From assembly GCF_002174125.1 (NCBI RefSeq), contig NZ_NEXX01000002.1:434001-498000 (forward strand): a stretch of DNA of 64,000 nucleotides, given 5' to 3'. Positions 41,877 through 50,662 of the stretch are shown here, piece by piece. The notes under the pieces were generated by a model. That model did no database searches and had not been told where the DNA came from. It was given only the letters and a program-made list of their open reading frames with translations. Numbering within the stretch: the first letter of the stretch is position 1; the number at the start of each line of letters is the position of its first letter. Both the position numbers and the translations under genes were made by a program. This DNA is from Acinetobacter populi. Its GTDB lineage: Bacteria > Pseudomonadota > Gammaproteobacteria > Pseudomonadales > Moraxellaceae.

Positions 41877-41908
41877 CTGCCTAGCTGCGATTTTGTAGCA
41901 ATAAAAAA

Positions 41909-43381
41909 TCACTTGGCCTCATCGCCTTTGTTTTGTGCTGGCACTGACGCAGCATTTTCAGCTTTGACATTACTGGTCTTGCCAGAGGTTTTTGTCGCTG
42001 TATTTCGATTATTTGAAGGTTTAGGGGTTTTTCTTGCAGTGCGTTTTGGTGCAGTGTTTTTTTCTGGCGTAACTTTTGTTTTTTGTTCGGATTCAGTTGC
42101 TGATACGATATTTTGCTCGGCCAACTGCTCAATTCCAGTTTCTATCGCCTGATCTTCTGCCTGCTCGGTTGTAGATTCTGCTTGCTCAGTTTTTTGTTCT
42201 GCTTTTTTATCTACAATTTCAACCTGACTTATGGTATCGCTACCTGCCAAGTCTTCAATGGCTTGCTGTTGCAACACATCTTCTTGCGCTGCTGATGGTT
42301 GGACTGGTTCTTCCAATAATGCTGTAATATCATTGTCGGCAAGTTGATTGACCTGTACAAGATGTGACTTTTCTTTTTGGTAAGCATCGAGTACCGATAT
42401 ATCTTCATCCTGATGGGCTAATAGATATTGCCGTGCCAATGAAAAAATTTCGTCAGCATGCTGTGCCACTTCTTCAATCAATCTGACATTATAAATTGCG
42501 CCAATTGCAGCACCCAAAACGGGTGTCGTAAATTTTAACAATTTGATTTTGCCAAGTGCAGCAAACCCGGGCCATTTATAGTTTCCTTGCTCATCAGTCA
42601 GAAAACCCTGAAACTGCTCAATGCTATAATTACTATTAAGAAAACTTTGCAACTGGCCATAATCACCAGTATCAAATACACTTTTTAATGTACGCAGACC
42701 CAAGAAAATGGTTTGTTTTTCTGCAATTAAACTGAGATCAGATTGGGATAAAGCTGTATATACTGCTTGACGATCTTCTTCATTATCCAGCTCAAAACCG
42801 TAGACATGGCCAATTTCATAAATGGTTTTTAAGGATAAAACCACTGAGATAGGTAAATCTGCGGCTGCGCCAACTAGTCCTGTTAAACCACTGACACCAC
42901 CCTGTACCGCAGCAATGACTTTATTCACCTGAGTTAATGCATTGCCCGCACGATGTGATCGAGCAGGATCTTTTTGCAGTTCTTTAATCTCTTTACAACC
43001 TGTTTCTGCCAATACACGTTCTGTCGCAGCAAGACGACCTGCAAATTCACTTAATAATTCAAGTACCTCATCGGCAGCTTGATCCATACCATTAGGCAAA
43101 ACAAAACGAGAAACTTTATTTAAGGTATTATAACGTCTACCAAAAATCTGACGTGTCACGGTAGGGAATTGATGGCGAAAAAGCTGGCGGATATCCTGAT
43201 AATCTGAATCTGTAATATCACGCTGATAAGCTTGTCCTTCCACAACCTGTCCAGACGTTACCTGAGCTTGCGCTTTTTCTATCGGTTCCTGTGCCACTTT
43301 TTGCAATGATTTGGTGCCTAAATGACTTATTTTTTGTGCTTGCTCTCGAACTTTTTGAAATATACCTGATTTATTACGCAT
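41909..43381 (-). CDS. EcsC-domain protein with long charged tail
   Basis: A 490-residue protein. Residues about 55-310 match the EcsC protein family, with RHQFPTVTRQIFGRRYNTLNK and a hydrophobic G-rich segment VQGGVSGLTGLVGAAADLPISVVLSL that may sit at the membrane. The last 170 residues are low-complexity: first acidic and Q/E-rich, then K/T/P/A-rich with TARKTPKPS. The function of EcsC domains is unclear. It lies divergently 254 bases from the MoxR operon, and has its own terminator. Confidence 0.7.
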   Translation of the reverse strand: MRNKSGIFQKVREQAQKISHLGTKSLQKVAQEPIEKAQAQVTSGQVVEGQAYQRDITDSDYQDIRQLFRHQFPTVTRQIFGRRYNTLNKVSRFVLPNGMDQAADEVLELLSEFAGRLAATERVLAETGCKEIKELQKDPARSHRAGNALTQVNKVIAAVQGGVSGLTGLVGAAADLPISVVLSLKTIYEIGHVYGFELDNEEDRQAVYTALSQSDLSLIAEKQTIFLGLRTLKSVFDTGDYGQLQSFLNSNYSIEQFQGFLTDEQGNYKWPGFAALGKIKLLKFTTPVLGAAIGAIYNVRLIEEVAQHADEIFSLARQYLLAHQDEDISVLDAYQKEKSHLVQVNQLADNDITALLEEPVQPSAAQEDVLQQQAIEDLAGSDTISQVEIVDKKAEQKTEQAESTTEQAEDQAIETGIEQLAEQNIVSATESEQKTKVTPEKNTAPKRTARKTPKPSNNRNTATKTSGKTSNVKAENAASVPAQNKGDEAK

Positions 43382-43635
43382 CTGTCTTTCTCATCATTCG
43401 TTTTCGTATTTTTCTGATTAAAAGGAATTTTCCCTCATGTTTCAAGACTGATTATGTTAATTCATCGGATATATCGCAAAATCTATACAGCAAAACTTTG
43501 CAATTTGTCGGTAAAAATTACGTTCTGATAACATGAAGCCTGTCGTCTTGCCCTATACTCACCTATAATCATTTTATATTTTGTCCAACATACTGATTTC
43601 TGATTAGATTGATCCTTAAATAAATTATTGATTAG

Positions 43636-44733
43636 ATGAGTAACATGCCAGATACAGATCACATTTTACGGCAAAGTGCCGAACAAAAATATGCCACTGA
43701 ATTAGAACAGTTAAAACAACAGGATCAATTGCTTAAACCAACAGGCTGGCAACTGTCCGCACATGCAGTACGTCAATTTATTTTAGGTGATACAGCACTC
43801 AACATTTCCAAAAAATTTTATGGTGATGATGCACTGGTGGATCGGGCACTCGTCACATTAATGGGTAAACAAGGATTAATGCTGGTGGGTGAACCGGGAA
43901 CCGCCAAATCCATGCTATCCGAGCTATTAAGTGCAGCGATTGGTGGTAGCTCACAATTTACCATTCAGGGTACTGCTGGCACTACTGAAGATCATATTAA
44001 ATATTCATGGAATTATGCCCTGTTACTGGCAGAAGGCCCTTCGGAAAAATCCTTAATTCCCTCACCACTTTATCATGCAATGCAACATGGTAAGATTGCC
44101 CGTTTTGAGGAAATCACTCGCTGTCCACCTGAAATTCAGGATGTGTTGGTGTCACTGATGTCAGAAAAACAGATGATGATTCCAGAAATGGGACAACAAC
44201 ATAGCCTGCATGCACAGCAAGGCTTTAATATTATTGCCACCGCCAACTTACGGGATCGTGGTGTGCATGAGATGTCTTCGGCACTGAAACGACGTTTTAA
44301 TTTTGAAACCGTAAAACCCATCAAAGACCGCACCTTTGAAATTGAACTGGTACAACAACAACTTAAACAGGAACTCAAAGACCTCTACAAAGAGGTAAAA
44401 ATCAAACCGCAAGTGATTGAACTTTTGGTGACAATCTTTAATGAATTACGCACAGGACAAAGTTTACAGGGTGCAAATCTCAAAACACCTGATGCCGTCA
44501 TGTCCACTGCCGAAGCGGTGAATATTGCCCATGCTGCCAGTCTGCAAGCAATTTATCTAGGCAATGGTGAATTACAAGCGGGTCATCTTGCCCAGCAATT
44601 ACTCGGTGTGGTGTTTAAGGACAATGCCGATGATGCCAAACGCTTACGTTATTATCTGGATACCGTGGTTAAAGAACGTGCTAGACAGGACAACGACTGG
44701 AAAGCCTTTTATGAGGCCAGTCGTGAGTTTTAA
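43636..44733 (+). CDS. MoxR-type AAA+ ATPase (YehL-like)
   Basis: A 365-residue AAA+ protein of the MoxR branch. The Walker A is GEPGTAKS at about residues 84-91. The Walker B-like ARFEEITRCPPEIQD follows near 155-169, with E in place of the usual D. Sensor 1 is around IIATANLRDRG, and the arginine-finger region is ALKRRFNFE. MoxR ATPases remodel or activate VWA-containing partner complexes. It begins a five-gene operon and overlaps the next start by one base (TAATG). Compare E. coli YehL. Confidence 0.82.
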   Translation: MSNMPDTDHILRQSAEQKYATELEQLKQQDQLLKPTGWQLSAHAVRQFILGDTALNISKKFYGDDALVDRALVTLMGKQGLMLVGEPGTAKSMLSELLSAAIGGSSQFTIQGTAGTTEDHIKYSWNYALLLAEGPSEKSLIPSPLYHAMQHGKIARFEEITRCPPEIQDVLVSLMSEKQMMIPEMGQQHSLHAQQGFNIIATANLRDRGVHEMSSALKRRFNFETVKPIKDRTFEIELVQQQLKQELKDLYKEVKIKPQVIELLVTIFNELRTGQSLQGANLKTPDAVMSTAEAVNIAHAASLQAIYLGNGELQAGHLAQQLLGVVFKDNADDAKRLRYYLDTVVKERARQDNDWKAFYEASREF

Positions 44734-47264
44734 TGATGCAAGCACTTCAACAGATCGACCTGCCACAGCGACTGGCTGATGCGTTTACAGCCAAATCACA
44801 ACTTGCCGAACAGCAAATATATTTTGCCCCGATTCGTCATCATAGCCCTGCCTGTGCTTATGCCTTAAAACACTATATTGAGCAATTACAACCGACACAC
44901 ATTTTGATTGAGGCACCACATGGCTTTCAGGATTTAATCGAAGATTTATTATCGACACAGACTCAGCCACCTGTGGCAATTTTTGCACAGGCAAAGCATA
45001 ACAATCAAAATAAAACTGATGATCAACACTTGGAAAATCTGCCACAGATTCAATCTGCCTATTTTCCATTTTGTGGCTATTCGCCTGAATGGGTGGCATT
45101 ACAGCAAGGGCATAAACAGCAAGCACAACTTGCCTTTATTGATCTAGACTGGTCTGATCAATGCCATTTTAAAGCTCATTTAGATCAGATTTCAGCACAG
45201 CAAAGCAATCTGATGGCAGAACGCTATCTGGCACACAGTCAGTTTATCCAGCAACTTGCCCAAAAGCTGCATTGCCGTGATCACGATGAATTATGGGATC
45301 ATCTGTTTGAGTTACAATCTTTGGAACAACTAAAAAATCCAACACAATTCTTTAATGATGTATTTAGCTGGTGTGCGTTGGCACGACTGGACTATGAGGA
45401 AGAAGTGCTTTACCGAGAAGCCTCATTACATCGTGAATATTGTATGTATCAGCATATTCAATCAATGCGAAAACCTGAACATAAGCTACTCATAGTCACA
45501 GGCGGTTTTCATACGCTAGCGCTGATTGAGCAATTAGTCAATCCTAAAGTAAAACCATATCTGATTGAACAAAAAAACAAGCATTGGCAACAACACGCAT
45601 GGCTGATTCGCTATAGTTTTGATCGACTGGATGCCTTAAATGGTTATGCTTCTGGCATGCCCTCACCCGCCTATTATCAACGGCTATGGCAGGATCTAAA
45701 TCAGACCCAAGCAGACAGTCAAATACAACTTTATGATTATCTGAGTTTACTCTGTCGGGAACTGGCAGAAAAACAGGCACTGGAAATCACACCCTATATT
45801 GCCTTAAAAAATACTGCGGAAATGGCACTGGGATTGGCACAATTGCGAGGACATTATCGCCCAGGGCGTTATGACTTGCTCGATGCCTTACAAAGTAGCC
45901 TAATTAAAGGTGAAATGGACGATGGACAACATTATTTATGGCAATGTATTGATGATTATTTAAGTGGTCAAATACTGGGACAAGTGGCAAAAAATCAGCG
46001 TAGTCCAGCACTATTACAGAATACCTATCAGAAAATCCAGACCTTACGCTTTAAACTTGATGATACACTACTGAAACAACGCAAACTGGATATTTATCGT
46101 AAGCCAATACATCAACAGATCAGTCAATTTCTACATTTGTTAAATTTTTTACAGGTCGGTTTTGCCCAGCGACTATCTGGCCCCGATTTTATCCATGCCA
46201 CAGGCATGGATTTATTATTTGAAGAATGGCGTTATGCATGGACACCCGCTGTCGAGGCACGTTTAATTGAACTATCGGAACAAGGTGATCAACTGAGCCA
46301 ACTGGCCACACAACAACTGCTAGACAGGCAGCAGGATTTACAGGCACAGGGATTAGGACAATCTGCCATGTACACTGCACAATTGCTGGCACAAGCATGC
46401 CAACTGGGTTTAAAACAACAATTAAATGACCTTCAACAACAGCTGCATCACTATCTGGAAATCGATCAAAATCTGGCATCACTGATTGCTGCGGCACAGC
46501 AATTGTTTTATCTTTGGTATGGTCGACAACTACTACAATTGCCAGCGCAAGCCCTACAAGACAGCATCGTATTTGCCATCACGCAAGCCTGTTATGTGCT
46601 AGATCAACTCTATGATACGCATGAGGATAAAATTGAACAGAATGTGCAAAACTTAAAAGCACTGCATGAATTGATCACCAATGCACAAGATAAATTCCAA
46701 GTATCTGATCTTCATTTACTCGATCAAATGTATCAGCAATTGGATGCTGGCAAACTGGATGAATTTCATTTATTAAAACTCAAAGGTGCACTGCATACCC
46801 TGTTATATCTGGATCAACGCATCACACAACAGCAATTACAGCAACATATCAAAGAAGCCTTTAGTATTGGCAGCCATGCCGAAGATGCGGTGCAATATCT
46901 GCAAGGCGTATTATATATTGCACCGGAAATTTTTGTGCAATCCGACCTTGCCATTCACACCCTGTATCAATTGGTACAACATTGGTCAGATGATACTTTT
47001 TTACAGATTTTACCTGACCTGCGTTATATTTTTAGCCAGTTAAATCCTAAACAAAGCCAGCAGATTTCCGGCAAAATTGCCGAATATACGCATTTGCAAG
47101 ATGCCAGTCTGCTGGAACAGGTCTATTCGGATATTTCTGAACAGGACATGCTACATGGTGTGCAGTTAAATCGGCAATTAGAAACAATTTTTGCAGATGA
47201 CCAGTTATTATCATGGTTATACAAATCAGCACCGCATACGCCACAGGAGCACGTCGATGACTGA
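44733..47264 (+). CDS. DUF5682 family protein (YehM-like)
   Basis: An 843-residue protein recognised as DUF5682 from PIRHHSPACA (about 33-42), LIEAPHGF (about 58-65) and a later VTGGFHTLALIEQ (about 255-267). The N-terminal 300 residues look like an alpha/beta domain; the following 540 are mostly helical and glutamine-rich. The RHH, E and GGFH set recalls the EreA/TraB/ChaN-like fold, which has catalytic or metal-binding H and E residues; this is inference. It overlaps the ATPase gene by 1 base and the VWA gene by 8. Function unknown. Confidence 0.7.
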   Translation: MMQALQQIDLPQRLADAFTAKSQLAEQQIYFAPIRHHSPACAYALKHYIEQLQPTHILIEAPHGFQDLIEDLLSTQTQPPVAIFAQAKHNNQNKTDDQHLENLPQIQSAYFPFCGYSPEWVALQQGHKQQAQLAFIDLDWSDQCHFKAHLDQISAQQSNLMAERYLAHSQFIQQLAQKLHCRDHDELWDHLFELQSLEQLKNPTQFFNDVFSWCALARLDYEEEVLYREASLHREYCMYQHIQSMRKPEHKLLIVTGGFHTLALIEQLVNPKVKPYLIEQKNKHWQQHAWLIRYSFDRLDALNGYASGMPSPAYYQRLWQDLNQTQADSQIQLYDYLSLLCRELAEKQALEITPYIALKNTAEMALGLAQLRGHYRPGRYDLLDALQSSLIKGEMDDGQHYLWQCIDDYLSGQILGQVAKNQRSPALLQNTYQKIQTLRFKLDDTLLKQRKLDIYRKPIHQQISQFLHLLNFLQVGFAQRLSGPDFIHATGMDLLFEEWRYAWTPAVEARLIELSEQGDQLSQLATQQLLDRQQDLQAQGLGQSAMYTAQLLAQACQLGLKQQLNDLQQQLHHYLEIDQNLASLIAAAQQLFYLWYGRQLLQLPAQALQDSIVFAITQACYVLDQLYDTHEDKIEQNVQNLKALHELITNAQDKFQVSDLHLLDQMYQQLDAGKLDEFHLLKLKGALHTLLYLDQRITQQQLQQHIKEAFSIGSHAEDAVQYLQGVLYIAPEIFVQSDLAIHTLYQLVQHWSDDTFLQILPDLRYIFSQLNPKQSQQISGKIAEYTHLQDASLLEQVYSDISEQDMLHGVQLNRQLETIFADDQLLSWLYKSAPHTPQEHVDD

Positions 47265-48414
47265 TCAAAAACAAGAACAACATCTAGAACCTGATTTAGA
47301 ACATGCACGACGTTGGCGTTTAATTCTAGGACGTTATGCTGATAAAAATTTACAGCAAGCCAATCTTTCTGGTGAACAACTACAACTGGAACGCTCGCTG
47401 GACTTTTTATATCAACAGGAATACAAACGCCGTGGCATTGAACAAGGCAAAAATCGTCATGGTAGCCTCGATGCCTCACAACTGACTGCCATTAACTGGC
47501 TTAATCAAAGCCGTAAACTATTTCCCAAATCGACCTTTGAGCGTATGCAGAAACAGGCACTGGAACGCTATCAAATGACTGATTTACTTAAAACGCCCGA
47601 GCATGTACGACAACTGGATGCCAATCCTGCCATTGCCAAGGCGTTATTGAGTATGCGCGGCAAGTTAAGTGCGGAAATGCGGGATGCGATTCGGGAATTG
47701 ATTGCCAAAGTGGTTGATGAGCTACTGCAAAAAATCCGCCCACAATTTTTACAGGCACTTCAAGGACGACGCAATCGTTTTCGTCACTCACATATCAAGC
47801 AGGCACAGAATTTTGACTGGCGACGTACCATTCAACACAACCTCAAACATTATCAGCCCGATTTACAGAAAATTATTATTCAGCAACCGTTTTTTAATGC
47901 ACGGGTACAACAGCATTTGCCGTGGGAAATTGTGCTGTGTGTCGATCAAAGTGGTTCGATGATGGATTCGGTAATGTACGCAGCGATTTGTGCCAGTATC
48001 TTGGCAGCATTGCCAGCCGTGACCACGCATCTGGTTTTATTCGATACCCAAATTGTTGATTTAAGCCATCTGGCGCATGATCCTGTTGAAGTGTTATTAA
48101 CCATTCAACTTGGTGGCGGTACCAATATCGGACACGCCCTGCAATATTGTGCACAAAAAATTAAACAACCACAGCGCAGTATTCTGGTATTGATCAGTGA
48201 TTTTGAAGAAGGTGGTTCGGTGCAACAGATGTATAAAACCATCTCACAATTAAATGAGCAAGGCTGTAAATTATTGGGTCTGGCAGCACTTGATCAATTT
48301 GCCAATCCTTGCTATGACCATGCGACCGCACAGCAATTACAGCAACGTGGCATGCAGGTGGCTGCGATGACACCTGAACATCTGGCAACATGGTTTGCCG
48401 AAATTATGTCATGA
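47257..48414 (+). CDS. VWA-domain protein (YehP-like)
   Basis: A 385-residue protein starting at ATG 47257, with CAGGAGC upstream and an 8-base overlap with the previous gene (a frame extension to 47191 is ignored). The C-terminal von Willebrand factor A domain (about 220-385) has an intact metal-ion-dependent adhesion site: DQSGS at about 230, T in GGGTNIG at about 289, and D in ISDFEEGG at about 315. The N-terminal 215 residues are basic and helical. VWA proteins of this kind work with MoxR ATPases. It resembles YehP in position and architecture. Confidence 0.8.
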   Translation: MTDQKQEQHLEPDLEHARRWRLILGRYADKNLQQANLSGEQLQLERSLDFLYQQEYKRRGIEQGKNRHGSLDASQLTAINWLNQSRKLFPKSTFERMQKQALERYQMTDLLKTPEHVRQLDANPAIAKALLSMRGKLSAEMRDAIRELIAKVVDELLQKIRPQFLQALQGRRNRFRHSHIKQAQNFDWRRTIQHNLKHYQPDLQKIIIQQPFFNARVQQHLPWEIVLCVDQSGSMMDSVMYAAICASILAALPAVTTHLVLFDTQIVDLSHLAHDPVEVLLTIQLGGGTNIGHALQYCAQKIKQPQRSILVLISDFEEGGSVQQMYKTISQLNEQGCKLLGLAALDQFANPCYDHATAQQLQQRGMQVAAMTPEHLATWFAEIMS

Positions 48415-48452
48415 AAAAAGTATAATGAGAGCGACGTAATGAGAAGAATACA

Positions 48453-50540
48453 ATGAGTTGGCAAATATATTTAAATTATGATGAAGATAGCCTGATCACC
48501 TTTGCCAATGCAGGTCTAATCCGACGTGCCAAAAAGTCACTGGATGAGGTACAGCCACAAACTCACGATGCACAACTGCATTTTGTGGTGGAGGATTGTC
48601 ATGTCGAATTACCCTCACAAGGAATTACGCAAGCCTCTTGCACCTGCCCTGCTCAAGGCTGCTGCAAACATATCTTAAGTAGTATTTTATGGTTACAACA
48701 ACATCCCGAGCATTTACAACCTGAAGTCGCCAATACAGATAAAAATCTTCAAGATTATACACCTGTAACCCCCTCTACTTTAGACACGGCCTTGCAATTG
48801 GATTCAATCCAACTTCTAAAAAATTTGCGTAAAACCGAACGGCAACTGGCTTATCAGATTTTTTCCGAATGGCAACATGATCCGACTTTATGCCAGATTG
48901 AGATTCAAGCCGAAAAAATCAGTTTTCAAACCAGTTTTTCCGAATCGGCGATTGTGTATTTTCCGCAAAGTCATCTGGCAGGTATGCTTTCCGATGTTGC
49001 AGACAAACAAAAAAATGCCTGCCATCTTGCCTGTATTGCATATTTATTTGCCCAACATGCGCCGGAAAAATGGCAATGGTCAGATGATTTACAACAGCAA
49101 AATGTCAATCCAGTAGAAGCCTCAATCGGTTTAAATCATGATGATCTGACTTTTATTAAAGATATAAAAATCTTATGTCTGTCCCTGATGCGACAAGGTT
49201 TATCACATATTGCCAGAGAATCGGTTTTATCCTTACATTTATTGAATATGCAGGCACGGGCACAAAATCTTCCACGTCTGGCAAGTGAATTGCGACGCTT
49301 GCATGGTTTATTACAACGTTTGCTAACACACGATGTACAGGTCGATGAAGCACAAATTTTCGATGCTTTAGCATTTTTATATACTTATTTAACCGCATTG
49401 CAACACGATGCAGAACAACCCGAAACATTAAATCAAGACAACCTCAATCAGTTACGTGGCCAAGTACAACGTGATTATGCGCAGCAACAGATCGAACATC
49501 TAATTCCACTCGGCTGTGAATGGTGGACAACCGCCAGTGGCGCACGAGGTTTGACCGTATGTTTTTGGGACAATAGTACACAGCGTATCCGAGAAGTTAC
49601 GCAGGCTCGAGCCAATCATTTGGATATTACCTTTAATCAAGACAGTGCGGCACAAACAGGCATTTGGGGCAGTTCACTGGATTTTTTATTGAAACATCAG
49701 TTGAAACTGACTGAAGCCAAAATCAGTCCAGATGGAAAGCTTAGCGCCAGTGCTGATAGCCGTTTTCAATCGCTTGGCAGCATAGATCAACTCAGTACAG
49801 ACGCATTTAAACAGCAAGTCATTGGCATTGATGACTGGCAGCAGATCAAAATACTTTTGCAACCAAGTTCAAGCCTGTTTAATTCGTTGCCACGTTATCA
49901 GTTGCTACACATCCAAGCGTGTAGCCAACTGGAACTCAATGAAATTGAACAATGCTTTGAATGCTGGGTTACCGATTGCCAACAACAGCAATTACAGCTG
50001 TCATTACCTATTGATCCAAATCATCATGGCAAAATTAATAAACTGCAATATCTAATTCAAACAGGTCAAATCATTGCCATACTGGTTCGAATGGAGATAC
50101 AGGCACAGACCATCCGTTTTCTGCCGTGTAGTCTCGTTTTAAATGAAACAAAAGGTCTGTGTATTTTTAGTTTGGATTATGATCACCTTCCCTATCACAA
50201 ACAAAAACAGAATTTTTTACAACAATTCACCGCGCGAATCAGCAGCTTACTGACACGTAAACGTGAGCTTCATTCAACCATGACCACCAATGTTATTCAC
50301 CTTACGCTACAGCACACGCAAAACCTGCTGGAGTTTTATGCCAATACAGGTCGACAAAGTTTTGACCCCGATGATCAACAACACTTGCAACAATTGGCAC
50401 AGCAATTTGAAGATTTAGGCTTACAGTTACTTGCCCAACTATTGCGACAACAATCCTTGGCATTCTCCGAACAACTACTCATCTGGCGACATGTACTGGG
50501 ATTGACACAAAAACTGTTAACTCAGCCGCCAATACAGTGA
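48453..50540 (+). CDS. SWIM zinc-finger protein (YehQ-like)
   Basis: A 695-residue protein. The SWIM motif CTCPAQGCCKH at about residues 63-73 supplies three cysteines and one histidine in the CxC-x(n)-CxH spacing. The rest is helical and glutamine-rich with no recognised enzymatic motif. SWIM domains bind DNA or protein. It begins 38 bases after the VWA gene, in the same orientation, and fits the yehQ place in the related E. coli locus. Confidence 0.75.
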   Translation: MSWQIYLNYDEDSLITFANAGLIRRAKKSLDEVQPQTHDAQLHFVVEDCHVELPSQGITQASCTCPAQGCCKHILSSILWLQQHPEHLQPEVANTDKNLQDYTPVTPSTLDTALQLDSIQLLKNLRKTERQLAYQIFSEWQHDPTLCQIEIQAEKISFQTSFSESAIVYFPQSHLAGMLSDVADKQKNACHLACIAYLFAQHAPEKWQWSDDLQQQNVNPVEASIGLNHDDLTFIKDIKILCLSLMRQGLSHIARESVLSLHLLNMQARAQNLPRLASELRRLHGLLQRLLTHDVQVDEAQIFDALAFLYTYLTALQHDAEQPETLNQDNLNQLRGQVQRDYAQQQIEHLIPLGCEWWTTASGARGLTVCFWDNSTQRIREVTQARANHLDITFNQDSAAQTGIWGSSLDFLLKHQLKLTEAKISPDGKLSASADSRFQSLGSIDQLSTDAFKQQVIGIDDWQQIKILLQPSSSLFNSLPRYQLLHIQACSQLELNEIEQCFECWVTDCQQQQLQLSLPIDPNHHGKINKLQYLIQTGQIIAILVRMEIQAQTIRFLPCSLVLNETKGLCIFSLDYDHLPYHKQKQNFLQQFTARISSLLTRKRELHSTMTTNVIHLTLQHTQNLLEFYANTGRQSFDPDDQQHLQQLAQQFEDLGLQLLAQLLRQQSLAFSEQLLIWRHVLGLTQKLLTQPPIQ

Positions 50541-50662
50541 CAGATTATGTCGCAAATAAACATTCATACTATACACAGCCTGTTAAAACTTGATTATTCT
50601 AAATCCATATCAGAATTTATATCCCTTACAAAATTGAAATATCCAGAATAATGGAGTGATAA

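Noticed and set aside
44785..48391. Several minus-strand frames inside the MoxR operon (up to 118 codons)
   Set aside because: They are shadows of glutamine-rich coding sequence and show no family features or ribosome binding sites.
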